Shown: positions 24,186 through 34,092, counted from the first letter of the stretch. The stretch: DNA of 34,570 nucleotides from an uncultured Chitinophagaceae bacterium (GCA_903870685.1 CAIQDX010000126.1:1-34570); one strand, 5' to 3'. The notes: generated from the sequence alone by a model not told the origin. Numbers and translations are program-made.

Positions 24186-25676
24186 TTAATATCCAGGATT
24201 TTGTACCATGTTTGGATTTGCTTGTAATTCGGTAAGTGGGACTGGAAAAACTAAAGCAATATTTCCTGGCGCTACTGATACCGTTGAAACAGCTGCTGCT
24301 GGATTAATAATTTTTGTCCAGCTTCTTTGCAATCTTACAAGATCCCAGAAACGGCTTCCTTCAAAAGCTAATTCTTTACGACGTTCAATTAAAATGTCTT
24401 CAAGAACTTGAGGACCAGTGTCAGCCCATCCTGCAAAAGAAAGATCTCTTTTTTGTGCAACCATATTCAGATACTTATTAGCATTAACATAATCGCTAGC
24501 ATTATAATAAGCTTCAGCAGCAATTAAAATAATATCTGCCAGTCTGACAACCTTTGTTTGATAGTTGAATCCAAGTGTTGCAGCATTAGAATATTTATAA
24601 CACAAATAAGTAGGTGTTCCTAATTGTCCAGATCTGTAACCTGTTCCTGCATTAGGACATAAACCAATTCTTACATCTGTAGGCCTATATAAACTATACA
24701 GACTTTGAGTTCCAAGAATATCACCATATCCACCACCTAATTGCAAATAGATCATTCCAATTTGATCGAAACCATTATTAACAACCGGATCGCTGATTAC
24801 TTCAAATAAAGTTTCATTCTTAGTTGTAGTTTGTGCATTAGCTGCAGCCCAATAACCACCAGGATTGTAAGTAGTGGCAGCAGGACTAGCACCTAAACTA
24901 CCCGTTGGATTAACATATGCAGTACCTGATAATAATGCCCAACCACTATTGGTAATAACATCTAATGCTGCAGTTTGAGCGTTCGCCCAATCAGCTTGGT
25001 TTTGATAAACTCTAGCTTGTAATGCACGGGCAGCATATTTTGAGAAATATCCACTTCCGCGATATAAAGTCATATTACTATATGCAAGAGTAAGATCAGT
25101 ATTAACTTGAGTATACACATCCTTGATGGTACTTCTTGCAGGTAGCGCATTTTGGTCATAAGTTGTTACAATTGGCACACCTGGTTTGGTAGGATCAATA
25201 GTATATGCAGTACCAAAATTTCTAACTAATTCAAAGTGAAGTAAAGCTCTGATAGCTAAAGCTTCTCCTTTATATTGTGCTACGTTTACACTTGAAGGAA
25301 CTGTAGTATTATTAATGATAGTATTAGCATATTTAATACCAACATAAGCGTTAGCCCATATTGCAGCTGCATAAGCATCTGTATTATTAAAATTATATTG
25401 GTTAAGTGTTATATATCTACCGGAGTTTGCAGTAGTTACATAAGCATTGTCGCCCATTACATCCCCTTTTACCGGTAATGTTCTACCAAAAAGGTCGGTA
25501 TTTCTTAACAATGCATAAGCACCATTTAAAGCAACCAACATATCTGATTCACTTAATATGGCTTGTGGCAAAGCAACTGCCGTATAAGGATTATCAGTAA
25601 GAAAACTTTTATTGCACGATGTTGCAAGCAAAAATGCCATTACAACAATGAGACATCTATTTATTTTTGATTTCAT
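24186..25676 (-). CDS. SusD/RagB-family outer-membrane lipoprotein (pair 1)
   Basis: Surface lipoprotein that lids the cognate SusC-type transporter and binds the substrate. 496 residues, a usual size. Lipoprotein signal with Cys21 (LATSC), then the SusD-like N-terminal start NKSFLTDNPYTAV. The TPR-containing core includes AIRALLHFELVRNFGTAYT and the C-terminal SusD signature LEDILIERRKELAFEGSRFW followed by DLVRLQ. Substrate cannot be inferred. The start lies 19 bp after the SusC stop, so the pair is translated from one transcript, and a terminator follows. Confidence 0.95.
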   Translation of the reverse strand: MKSKINRCLIVVMAFLLATSCNKSFLTDNPYTAVALPQAILSESDMLVALNGAYALLRNTDLFGRTLPVKGDVMGDNAYVTTANSGRYITLNQYNFNNTDAYAAAIWANAYVGIKYANTIINNTTVPSSVNVAQYKGEALAIRALLHFELVRNFGTAYTIDPTKPGVPIVTTYDQNALPARSTIKDVYTQVNTDLTLAYSNMTLYRGSGYFSKYAARALQARVYQNQADWANAQTAALDVITNSGWALLSGTAYVNPTGSLGASPAATTYNPGGYWAAANAQTTTKNETLFEVISDPVVNNGFDQIGMIYLQLGGGYGDILGTQSLYSLYRPTDVRIGLCPNAGTGYRSGQLGTPTYLCYKYSNAATLGFNYQTKVVRLADIILIAAEAYYNASDYVNANKYLNMVAQKRDLSFAGWADTGPQVLEDILIERRKELAFEGSRFWDLVRLQRSWTKIINPAAAVSTVSVAPGNIALVFPVPLTELQANPNMVQNPGY

Positions 25677-25695
25677 AATAATTCGTTTTAATGGT

Positions 25696-28600
25696 TTAGA
25701 ATCCTACAACTACTCCAACAGTAACTGATTTATTGATGAAGAAATTAAGGTTACTCTGACTATTAATATTTTGTTCAGGATCGAATGGAATAGTTGTATC
25801 ATAAATCTTAGTCCATAAATTAGTCCCTCTTGTATAGAAACTTAAAGAAGCAATATGCAATTTTTGAGCTAATGCTTTATCAGCTGCCCAGCCGATTTGG
25901 ATATTACGTAATCTTATAAAATCTCCTTTAAATAAGAACCTTGTTGATGCTGAAGCTGAAAAGTTAGTTGATCCATAAACCAATTTAGGAGTATTAGTGA
26001 TTTGACCAGGTGTTGTCCATCTGTTCAAAGCAGAAGAATATTTTCCATAAGTTGGATTTACTTCATCATTCAAATAAGTAGCCCAAGTATCTTGAACATA
26101 ATTACCGAAATTATAATAGAAATCAAATCCTAAAGAGAATTGTCTGTAAGTGAAAGTATTATTAAAGCCACCAAATACTTTTGGAGATGCACTCTTTCCG
26201 GTATAAACTCTTTGAGCTGAATTATAACTTGAAGTGGTAGTGCTCATGGAAGAATCTACATACCATAAAGGATTACCTGTTGCAGGATCTACACCAGCCC
26301 ATTGGCGCATATAGAACTCATAGAAATCATGACCAACCTTCATATTAAATTGTCCGTTTGCAACAACTGTTTGTCCCGGAGGTAATGCTGTTACACTATT
26401 CTTATTTAATGAAACATTAAATCCTATATCCCATTTGAAATTCTTAGATTGAAAAGGCGTTGCATTTACAGTAAATTCAAAGCCCTTATTTTGCATCGCA
26501 CCTACATTGGCAGTAATAGTTGAGAACCCTGTTGTTTGAGATAATGGGAAATTGAATATTAATTGATCAATATTTCTTTTATAATAATCAATAATTACAT
26601 TCAATTTTCCTTTAAAGAAAGTAAGATCTAAACCAATATCGGTTTGCTTGCTGCTTTCCCATTGTAAGTTTGTATTACCAATACCATTGAAAACACCACC
26701 TGGTGAACTGTTATAGTTAGCACCAAAACCAAATGTCTGAATCCATTGGTAATTACCTAATTCAGCATTACCGGTAATACCATAAGATGCTCTGATCTTA
26801 GCATCAGAAATAAATTTCAGTGGAGCGAAGAAATTTTCTTTACTGATATTCCAAGCAGCACTTATTGCCGGAAAATTACCATATTCATGAGCTGTAGAGA
26901 ATCTGGAAGAACCATCTCTTCTAAAAGATCCTTGTAAAATATATTTGCCTTTGTAATTAAAAGCAGCACGAGAAAAGATGGCTGCAAAATTATAATCAGA
27001 TGCACTATTGCTTCCTATCGTAGGTGTTGATGCAGTTGCAGCATACACTAAAGCTGGCGTAGGGAAATTTTGTGATTGAGCACTTACGAAATATCCCTTT
27101 GATTGAATAGCTTCATAACCAGCAGTAGCATTAAAATTTAAATCTTTATTTCTGGTTAAACTAACTCTGTAATCAAACTGATTAGTTAAATCCCATAAGA
27201 AATATCTGGTATAATAAGCATAACCTCTACCATTAGCTGCATAACCATCACCCATAACAGTATTATTATAATAATACTCTTCATAATCCTGATATTGCAA
27301 ACCTGCAGTACTTGTAAAAGTCAAGTTATTTAAGATGTTATATTTAGCTTCAGCTTTACCATTAATACTGAAGATATCGGCTTTATGAATATCGTGAGCG
27401 ACAATATATAATGGGTTGTATAAAGAACCAAACTGAGCCGATGATCTGGTTGTATTTAAAGTCCCATCAGCATTAAATGCAGCCATTGTTGGTCTTAAGA
27501 AATAAATTTCCATTACAGGATTTGAAAATGCTGAGCCATTTGATAATGGTGCGTTTTCATTGGTGTAAGTTGGTCTTAAACCTAAACTAAAACTTAACTT
27601 CTTAGTTGCATGGTGTGTTAAATTGATTGTAGAAGAATATCTGCTTAAATCAGATCCAATAACATTTGCCTGTTGTTTAAAATAACCACCGGAAATAAAG
27701 AATGTAGTTTTTTCATCTCCACCTTGTGCAGATACATTGAATTGTTGTTGTTGACCTGATCTGGTAACCAAATCTGTCCAATTGGTATTAACTGTGCCAT
27801 CACCATAAACCGCAGCCGATGCAGCAGCATTTGCAGCAGAACCACCAGCATTAACATAAGATTCTTTGTATAGATTTAACCAATCAGTTGCCCCCAATGG
27901 AACACCGGCACTTGGTAATGGGCCGTGTGTATTATTACCCGCTTCGGCAACTAATTTAAATTGTGTTTTACCGGCTTTACCTTGTTTGGTAGTAATGATA
28001 ATTACACCATTCGAACCACGTGAACCATAAATAGCAGTTGCAGCTGCATCTTTTAAAACATTCACTGATTCTATATCATCCGGATTTAATTGAGCTAAAA
28101 CATTTGTAGTAGTGGTTTCTCTTGAAAGATCTCCAGAGTTAATTTGAACACCATCCAATACATACAATGGCTGAGAAGATAATGTATAAGAACCAATACC
28201 TCTGATTCTGATCTGCTGGTTTGCTCCTGGTTGTCCGCTGAAAGTTGCAGATTGTAAACCGGCAACTTTACCTTGTAAGATTTGATCAACTGAAGTAAGG
28301 GGCACTTGTTCAACTTTTTCCCCTGCTACTTTTGTTAGAGCTGAGGTTGCTTCAGCTTTTTTCTGTGTACCATAACCTACCACCACTACTTCTTCTAAAT
28401 TTTGAGTAGTAGATACTAGCGTAACACTAAACTGTGTTTTACTTCCAATTGAAATTTCCTGTGCAGTAAAATTTAGTGATGATATCACTAAAACTTTTGC
28501 TGAAGAAGGAACAGATAAAGTAAATGTTCCATCAGTACCAGATGTTGTACCAATATTAGTGCCCTTAACTAAAACAGACGCATGGGGTATTGCATTACCC

Positions 28601-28698
28601 TTATCGTCTGTTATTTTACCTTTTAAGGCACGACTCTGTGCTAGAAGCTGGCTAACTGCCAAGCACAAGCATAAAATCAACATGAATGTTTTTCTCAT
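25696..28698 (-). CDS. SusC/RagA-family TonB-dependent transporter (pair 1)
   Basis: Outer-membrane beta-barrel importer driven by TonB. 1000 residues. Signal peptide 1-20 (ending QLLAQ); carboxypeptidase-regulatory-like domain about 22-105; TonB-box region EEVVVVGYG; plug domain about 115-235 with the SusC hallmark LYVLDGV and AAATAIYGSRGSNGVIIITT; barrel to the C-terminal Phe (VVVGF). There is no N-terminal secretin/STN domain, so it should not signal to an anti-sigma/ECF pair. A putative promoter and two repeat-type sites lie upstream (28744-28946). No glycoside hydrolase, peptidase or sensor gene is beside it, so its substrate is open. Confidence 0.96.
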   Translation of the reverse strand: MRKTFMLILCLCLAVSQLLAQSRALKGKITDDKGNAIPHASVLVKGTNIGTTSGTDGTFTLSVPSSAKVLVISSLNFTAQEISIGSKTQFSVTLVSTTQNLEEVVVVGYGTQKKAEATSALTKVAGEKVEQVPLTSVDQILQGKVAGLQSATFSGQPGANQQIRIRGIGSYTLSSQPLYVLDGVQINSGDLSRETTTTNVLAQLNPDDIESVNVLKDAAATAIYGSRGSNGVIIITTKQGKAGKTQFKLVAEAGNNTHGPLPSAGVPLGATDWLNLYKESYVNAGGSAANAAASAAVYGDGTVNTNWTDLVTRSGQQQQFNVSAQGGDEKTTFFISGGYFKQQANVIGSDLSRYSSTINLTHHATKKLSFSLGLRPTYTNENAPLSNGSAFSNPVMEIYFLRPTMAAFNADGTLNTTRSSAQFGSLYNPLYIVAHDIHKADIFSINGKAEAKYNILNNLTFTSTAGLQYQDYEEYYYNNTVMGDGYAANGRGYAYYTRYFLWDLTNQFDYRVSLTRNKDLNFNATAGYEAIQSKGYFVSAQSQNFPTPALVYAATASTPTIGSNSASDYNFAAIFSRAAFNYKGKYILQGSFRRDGSSRFSTAHEYGNFPAISAAWNISKENFFAPLKFISDAKIRASYGITGNAELGNYQWIQTFGFGANYNSSPGGVFNGIGNTNLQWESSKQTDIGLDLTFFKGKLNVIIDYYKRNIDQLIFNFPLSQTTGFSTITANVGAMQNKGFEFTVNATPFQSKNFKWDIGFNVSLNKNSVTALPPGQTVVANGQFNMKVGHDFYEFYMRQWAGVDPATGNPLWYVDSSMSTTTSSYNSAQRVYTGKSASPKVFGGFNNTFTYRQFSLGFDFYYNFGNYVQDTWATYLNDEVNPTYGKYSSALNRWTTPGQITNTPKLVYGSTNFSASASTRFLFKGDFIRLRNIQIGWAADKALAQKLHIASLSFYTRGTNLWTKIYDTTIPFDPEQNINSQSNLNFFINKSVTVGVVVGF

Positions 28699-28743
28699 AA
28701 TCGCAGTGTTTTTTTTAAAATAAAGTAGTTAACGAATTGTTAA

Positions 28744-28777
28744 CCAAGATAAAGCTATGACATTTTATAATTGCAAA
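28744..28777 (-). promoter_or_regulatory. Candidate promoter of SusC pair 1
   Basis: On the - strand TTTG (28777-28774), a 22-bp spacer and TATCTTGG (28751-28744), one mismatch from TAnnTTTG. It leaves a leader of roughly 40 nt before the ATG at 28698. Confidence 0.4.
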
Positions 28778-28789
28778 AAGCTGCAATTA
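28768..28789. promoter_or_regulatory. Perfect inverted repeat overlapping the -33 box of SusC pair 1
   Basis: TAATTGCA-N6-TGCAATTA: two perfect 8-base arms around AAAAGC, the size and symmetry of a dimeric regulator site. It covers the proposed -33 element, which would suit a repressor, or an activator touching polymerase. Confidence 0.5.
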
Positions 28790-28870
28790 TTTACAAGAAA
28801 TTACATGAATGGAAAAGAATAAGGTAGTTTTTGTTTGTATCACCCTGAAATCATTCGTAATTTCTTTTGA

Positions 28871-28946
28871 TATAACCCGTATATAACCCAAGTATAACTA
28901 AGGTATAACCCGTATATATTCAAACATAAATAAGACTCGGGTTATA
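28871..28946. repeat. 11-bp-phased TATAACCC repeats plus one inverted copy
   Basis: TATAACCC occurs at 28871, 28882 and 28904, with the variant TATAACTA at 28893 keeping the exact 11-bp step; the next step (28915) keeps only TATA. An inverted copy GGGTTATA lies at 28939-28946. The array is about 170-250 bp upstream of the SusC start. Confidence 0.8.
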
Positions 28947-29110
28947 TAAGGAGTAAATACAGGTTTATTATTGTTTATTGAGATAAAATACAAGGATCAA
29001 AAAGTAGGAATTGAACCGTTTATACTAAATATAAATGCAAGCGATTTGCAGTTGACATCTTCAAACCTGTTTATTGTCAATCTACTTAATGGGCTCGATA
29101 TTTTTTTAAT

Positions 29111-29142
29111 AAAAAGCCTTGGCAAAATGCCAAGGCTTTTTA
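29111..29142. terminator. Terminator after the second SusC/SusD pair
   Basis: AAAAGCCTTGGCA (29112-29124) and TGCCAAGGCTTTT (29128-29140) form a perfect 13-bp stem with a 3-nt loop, with A/T flanks on both sides. On the - strand it lies about 20 bp after the SusD stop at 29163. Confidence 0.93.
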
Positions 29143-29162
29143 TTAATACTTAAAATTTTATT

Positions 29163-30803
29163 TTAAGACTTAGGATTTTTTACAGCTACGCTTGTTGCAG
29201 ATGGCGGATTTAATGATGTTTCATCATCCGGAACATCCCAATAATCAAGAAAATGATAATTGATAGTTGCATTAACATTAACAACACCTGTAGTTGATAC
29301 AACAACACAACCTGTTCTTCCACCACCAGCAGAGATATCATCAATTACACCCCATCTTCTTGCATCATAAAATGCAGTGTTTCTAAATATCAATCCAACT
29401 CTTCTTTCCTTTCTTAATTCTTCATAAGCTAAAACAGGGTCAGTAATAACACCAGAAGTTGCTGCCAAACCTGCACCTTGGTAAGTTCTAACCGCATCAA
29501 CACTTGTAAGACCTGTTGCAATATTGCCTAACTTAATATTTGCTTCAGCTTTCATTAATTCATTTTCTTCATAAGAGCCGGCGAGATATAACTCATACCC
29601 GCCAACTATTTTACTTGCAACACCGGCTATTGCACCACCTGACGGAACATCAAGTAATGTATATCTTGTACTAAAGGTTAAGCCACCTTTTTGATTAAGG
29701 TATAAAGTAGCAGTACTGAAATTGGTAGTAAGCCTTTTATCTCCTGCTTTATAATCCTGAATTAATCTTTCAGTTATTTTATAAGTAGTACCGGTTGGGT
29801 TACCAATAGTTAATGCGGCGTCAGAACCACTAGTAGCACTTAAAAAGCTACCTGTTGCAGCTGAGCGACCTGTAAATACAAGATCAGAACTTGTGATTCC
29901 GGCATTTACTAATGTTAAGATGCTATTCCAATCAGCAGTTGTCATTGCAGATAGTCTTTTATTAACTAAAAGATTACGAGCTTTTAAAGTGTTGATGTTA
30001 TGTAGCCACATTGTTGGTGTTAGAACTCCACCCTTACCCACCTGACACTGTGCAGGAATAAGGAATTTCATAACGGTATTGTAATCAGCAATAGTAGTTA
30101 CTAAAGCTAAAGCAGCAGATGCTTTATCAAAATTTGCATTTGCTTCGGTAATCATATCAGCACTTGATACATAATTATTATTATCAGTTACATAATCATT
30201 CTTGATCAACCCGGCATAATATAATGAACCAATACGTGAATATGCCCAGCCTTTCCAGAAATAAGCCCAAGCTTTAACTGCATTTCTTTTTGAAGTAGCA
30301 TCACCAGAAAAAGTTGTATTATCTGCAATAGCAAGAACACCATTACATGCATTATTCAAGAAATACATCCAGGTCCATTCGTAATAATACATATTTGTAC
30401 CCGCTTTTGTTCTTGAATTGTTTAATCTACCAACTGATAATGCAGGAGCTGAGTTTGTATATTTAACTCCGTTGTCATCAATATAATAATCAGGTACACT
30501 AATTTGGTTAGTGATATTATTAGCAGCTTCTGTGCTAATAACATCTGCCATTTCATCTAAATAAGCAGGCGCTAAAAACCAATAACTACTTCCTAAAAAA
30601 GAGCCGGTATATCTTGAATCTGTGATACCATTAAACCCGTTTTGATATACAGCTCCTAATCCTAATGAAAGAATACCAGCCTCTGATGTAGCACTTGCAG
30701 GCGTGGGGTTATTAGGATTTTGAACATTAAGTTCGCTTTTACTACAGCTAACGCTCGTAAAAACGAGTGCGGCTGTTATGATATATAATATTTTATTTTT
30801 CAT
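29163..30803 (-). CDS. SusD/RagB-family outer-membrane lipoprotein (pair 2)
   Basis: 546 residues. Lipoprotein signal with Cys20 (TSVSC) followed by an Asn/Pro/Ser-rich tether (NVQNPNNPTPAS). The SusD fold is supported by the helical core (KAWAYFWKGWAYSRIGSLYY), ENELMKAEANIKLGN, and the C-terminal YEELRKERRVGLIFRNTAFYDARRW variant of the family signature. It is clearly diverged from the pair 1 SusD protein and about 50 residues longer. It starts 20 bp after the SusC stop and is followed by a strong terminator. Substrate unknown. Confidence 0.93.
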   Translation of the reverse strand: MKNKILYIITAALVFTSVSCSKSELNVQNPNNPTPASATSEAGILSLGLGAVYQNGFNGITDSRYTGSFLGSSYWFLAPAYLDEMADVISTEAANNITNQISVPDYYIDDNGVKYTNSAPALSVGRLNNSRTKAGTNMYYYEWTWMYFLNNACNGVLAIADNTTFSGDATSKRNAVKAWAYFWKGWAYSRIGSLYYAGLIKNDYVTDNNNYVSSADMITEANANFDKASAALALVTTIADYNTVMKFLIPAQCQVGKGGVLTPTMWLHNINTLKARNLLVNKRLSAMTTADWNSILTLVNAGITSSDLVFTGRSAATGSFLSATSGSDAALTIGNPTGTTYKITERLIQDYKAGDKRLTTNFSTATLYLNQKGGLTFSTRYTLLDVPSGGAIAGVASKIVGGYELYLAGSYEENELMKAEANIKLGNIATGLTSVDAVRTYQGAGLAATSGVITDPVLAYEELRKERRVGLIFRNTAFYDARRWGVIDDISAGGGRTGCVVVSTTGVVNVNATINYHFLDYWDVPDDETSLNPPSATSVAVKNPKS

Positions 30804-30823
30804 ATTTAAAAATGTTTTTTTGT

Positions 30824-33800
30824 TTAAAATCCTATATTCAATCCAACTTGATAAGTTCTGTTATTTGGTGTTGTTGCATAATCTACACCTCTATCAAAAC
30901 CGGAGTTTGTGTTACCAGAACTTGTTTCAGGATCCATCCCTGTATATTTTGTAACTGTAAGAAGGTTTCTGCCGGTTATAACAAATTGGAATTTTTTGAA
31001 GTACTTAATTTTAGTATATCTTAAAACATCAAATCCAATTGACAAATTTCTAAGTCTTAAGAAAGAAGCATCTTCAAAAAAGTAATCTTTAATAGAATTT
31101 CTTGCTCCATTTATACTACCCCACATATCACCATAAGCACTTGTGTAATAAGCAGCAAAAGCTTTTGTTTGTCCATTTATTGTTAACTGATTACTATAAT
31201 CTCCATGGATACCATCACGATACATCCACTCTTTCATTTGGTTATATAAATGACTGCCGTGTACCCAATCAAATTGAACTCCAACAGTAATTCCTTTATA
31301 ACTAAAGTTGTTAATGAAAGACATATTAAACTTAGGATTAGGATCGCCGTACGCATAGTTCTGATTGGTAAATTGAATACCGCGAGTAGCAGTATCAATT
31401 AATGTTCCATTAACTACTGCATATTTTCCGGCAGTAGCAGAAGTTATATATGGAGTACCATCTTGTTTAGTTTGGTTTATATCTCGGAAGGTTTTTAAGC
31501 CATATAATTGACCAATTTTTGAACCGGCTTGTAACACATAGTTACCATAACCTGCACCACTTGTTACGATGATTGGTTGTCCTGTACTGATTGCATCAAT
31601 CTGTGAACTCTGATGGTTGAAGTTGGCTGTAAAATCCCAGTTGAAATTCTTTGATTTAACAACATTCAAATTTAAAATAAAAGTAACTCCATTTGAAGAT
31701 AATGAGAATGCATTAGTCAAAAAACCAGCACCACCAGTTGATGGAGCAGCGTCAACTTGATAAATTACATCAGCACTAGTTCTCTTCCAATAAGTACCAC
31801 TTAATGTTGCATTACTAAACCATTGACCTTTGTTTAAATTAAATGTGATATCAGTTCCAATTTCAGTTTCTTTTGAAACCTCAACTTTCAAATTTGGATT
31901 TGCTTGAGTAGTTGGTGTATAGAAAGATAAATTAGTACCAATAGTAGTTGTATTTAAAGTCACATATCTATCAAATGCACCCGGTTGAATACCAGCTTCA
32001 CCATAACCGCCACGTAATTTAAATTCAGGAATCACGCTAGATAATTTATTCCAAAATCCTAACTGAGAAACTCTGAAATATGCATTACCATTATAAAAGG
32101 TTTGTGCTGTAGCACCTTGACCAAATGCAGAAGAATAATCACTTCTGAATCCGCCCTTGATACCCGCAACATTACCCCAATCTAATGCTTCGTTTAGGTA
32201 TGTACCAAATGTTACGAATGGTCTTACATAATCACTATTTATAACTTGAACACTTGTTTGGTTCATGTTGTAAATTGGATATAATCCTAACCCATCACCG
32301 GTAGTAACATATTGTTTGTAAACGTTTTTACGATAATCGTATCCTACCTGTGTGGTAGAAGCAATTGGTAATTTTAAATGTAAATCTTTCTGAAGATCAA
32401 AATGTAAAGTAGCAGTTGTTAAAGCATTTTGGAATGTTGTATTAATTGCTGCATTATAAATGCTTCCTTCTTTACCATTAAAATAACCAATACCAGAAAG
32501 ACTTCTGCTGATTAAATTAATATTTTGAGATTGGTTTTTATAAACCTGATTTACTTCTTCTTTTTCGTAGTTGATACCATATTTAGCTTCTAAATCTAAA
32601 AAGCGATTTACTTTATATGATGCCTGTATATTTTGTATAACATCAATTGTTTCATCGTGACCAAATACATACTCTTTGTAAAAATTAGGATTATATCCAT
32701 TAACACTTACAGGAGATGCATTTAAAGCATAAGCATAGTCACCATTGGCATCTTTCCAATTAAAATCAAAGAATGGCGATGTGTTTAAAGCTCTAAAGAA
32801 AGTACCACTTACACCAGCAGTAAAATATGGATTGAAATCATTTTTTTGATATACCAATTGTGTGATTGAACGAATTTTAAATCCTTTAAATAATTCAGTT
32901 CCAACATTAGAAGTAAAATTGGTGCGTTTCAAATTGCCATTATCTTTAATTACACTTCCTTCATTTGAAGATGATAATGTCATTGAATAATCACTTTTTT
33001 CAGTTCCTCCTGCAATTCTTAAACTACCTTTTAAATTAGTAGCAGGAGCAAAAAGTTGAGCTAGGTGATCATAATATTTCAAGTTATTACTATAAGCTTT
33101 ACTTCCATCTGTAGAAGGATTAGTACCAGCCCAAACCAAAGCGCCTTGGTTAACACCGTTTAAATTAACACCAGAAGTTAAAGTACCATCAGCTTTCATA
33201 GCCAGAATAACTCCATTCGCATCAACTACATTATTATTAGCATCAGTTTTAAAACCATGAGTTGGCGCCTGTTGTAAATTTCCGGAATTAATAAAACTGT
33301 TCACGCCGTAGCTTGTAGAAAAGTCAATGGTTGCTTGTCCGGCTTTACCTTTTTTAGTAAACACCTGAATTACACCATTAGCACCTTGTGCACCATAAAT
33401 GGTTGAAGATGCAGCACCTTCAACTACTTCAATTCTATCAACATTATTTAAATCTAATGCACCTAAATCAGTGGCTCTAACTTCAACACCATCTACTAAT
33501 ACCATTGGAGCCGTACCGCCTCTCAATGAATTAATACCGCGAAGTAAAATATTAAGTGGTGCTCCGGGAGTTCCTTCTTTACTGGTGATTTGCGCACCGG
33601 CAACTTTACCAACCAAAGCCTGAGCAATTGACTGGGACGAAGTTGAGGCTAGTTTTTCACCACCAATTGTTTCAACTGAAATAGGTAATTTCTTTTTACT
33701 GGTTGCATAACCAACTCCTGTTACAACAATCTCACCTAAAGATTTAACATCAGTACTTAACTGAACATTAGTTACAGGTGTTGCTACAACTTCTTTTGGA

Positions 33801-34030
33801 TCGAAACCAAGAGACGAAATCAAAAGGGTTGCGCCTTTTGAAACATTCAAAGTAAACAATCCGTCCGAACCGGTACTTGTACCTTTTCTTGTTCCTTTTT
33901 CTTGGACAGTTGCACCCGCTATTGCGGCTCCTTTGTCATCTGTTACCTTACCTGTAACAGTTTGGGTTTGTGCCGATAGTTGACTCACAACTATACACAG
34001 GCACGTGATTAAGATCACGAGTTTTCTCAT
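30824..34030 (-). CDS. SusC/RagA-family TonB-dependent transporter (pair 2)
   Basis: 1068 residues. Signal peptide 1-20 (ending QLSAQ), regulatory-like domain about 22-95, TonB-box region GEIVVTGVGYATS, plug about 105-230 with PMVLVDGVEV and SSTIYGAQGANGVIQVFT, then the barrel ending GLNIGF. The signal peptide and regulatory-like domain resemble those of the pair 1 SusC (MRK...CLC..VSQL.AQ), but plug and barrel are diverged, so these are paralogues with probably different cargo rather than a recent duplication. No STN domain. A weak promoter candidate lies at 34092-34064. Confidence 0.96.
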   Translation of the reverse strand: MRKLVILITCLCIVVSQLSAQTQTVTGKVTDDKGAAIAGATVQEKGTRKGTSTGSDGLFTLNVSKGATLLISSLGFDPKEVVATPVTNVQLSTDVKSLGEIVVTGVGYATSKKKLPISVETIGGEKLASTSSQSIAQALVGKVAGAQITSKEGTPGAPLNILLRGINSLRGGTAPMVLVDGVEVRATDLGALDLNNVDRIEVVEGAASSTIYGAQGANGVIQVFTKKGKAGQATIDFSTSYGVNSFINSGNLQQAPTHGFKTDANNNVVDANGVILAMKADGTLTSGVNLNGVNQGALVWAGTNPSTDGSKAYSNNLKYYDHLAQLFAPATNLKGSLRIAGGTEKSDYSMTLSSSNEGSVIKDNGNLKRTNFTSNVGTELFKGFKIRSITQLVYQKNDFNPYFTAGVSGTFFRALNTSPFFDFNWKDANGDYAYALNASPVSVNGYNPNFYKEYVFGHDETIDVIQNIQASYKVNRFLDLEAKYGINYEKEEVNQVYKNQSQNINLISRSLSGIGYFNGKEGSIYNAAINTTFQNALTTATLHFDLQKDLHLKLPIASTTQVGYDYRKNVYKQYVTTGDGLGLYPIYNMNQTSVQVINSDYVRPFVTFGTYLNEALDWGNVAGIKGGFRSDYSSAFGQGATAQTFYNGNAYFRVSQLGFWNKLSSVIPEFKLRGGYGEAGIQPGAFDRYVTLNTTTIGTNLSFYTPTTQANPNLKVEVSKETEIGTDITFNLNKGQWFSNATLSGTYWKRTSADVIYQVDAAPSTGGAGFLTNAFSLSSNGVTFILNLNVVKSKNFNWDFTANFNHQSSQIDAISTGQPIIVTSGAGYGNYVLQAGSKIGQLYGLKTFRDINQTKQDGTPYITSATAGKYAVVNGTLIDTATRGIQFTNQNYAYGDPNPKFNMSFINNFSYKGITVGVQFDWVHGSHLYNQMKEWMYRDGIHGDYSNQLTINGQTKAFAAYYTSAYGDMWGSINGARNSIKDYFFEDASFLRLRNLSIGFDVLRYTKIKYFKKFQFVITGRNLLTVTKYTGMDPETSSGNTNSGFDRGVDYATTPNNRTYQVGLNIGF

Positions 34031-34063
34031 AATGCAGGGTTTTAGTTTAAATTAACGTAAAAA

Positions 34064-34092
34064 CGAAAATAGCCAAATTAATCACAAAACAA
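34064..34092 (-). promoter_or_regulatory. Weak promoter candidate of SusC pair 2
   Basis: On the - strand TTG (34092-34090), an 18-bp spacer and TATTTTCG (34071-34064), one mismatch from TAnnTTTG, giving a leader of about 30 nt. The rest of the 149-bp gap shows nothing clear. Confidence 0.3.

Larger units (their letters stand above)
28699..29162. other. Non-coding 464-bp region between the two SusC/SusD pairs
   Basis: No gene is supported here; the open frame at 28971-29153 starts with TTG, runs through a terminator and has no protein-like features. In - strand order it holds the terminator of pair 2 (29111-29142), about 160 bp of unremarkable AT-rich DNA, an inverted and four direct copies of a TATAACCC-type motif with 11-bp phasing (28946-28871), a perfect 8-bp dyad (28789-28768) and a putative -33/-7 promoter (28777-28744) for SusC of pair 1. 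Confidence 0.7.

Noticed and set aside
28971-29153. 60-residue open frame between the SusCD pairs
   Set aside because: TTG start, runs through a 13-bp-stem terminator, no domain, signal or repeat; chance open frame.
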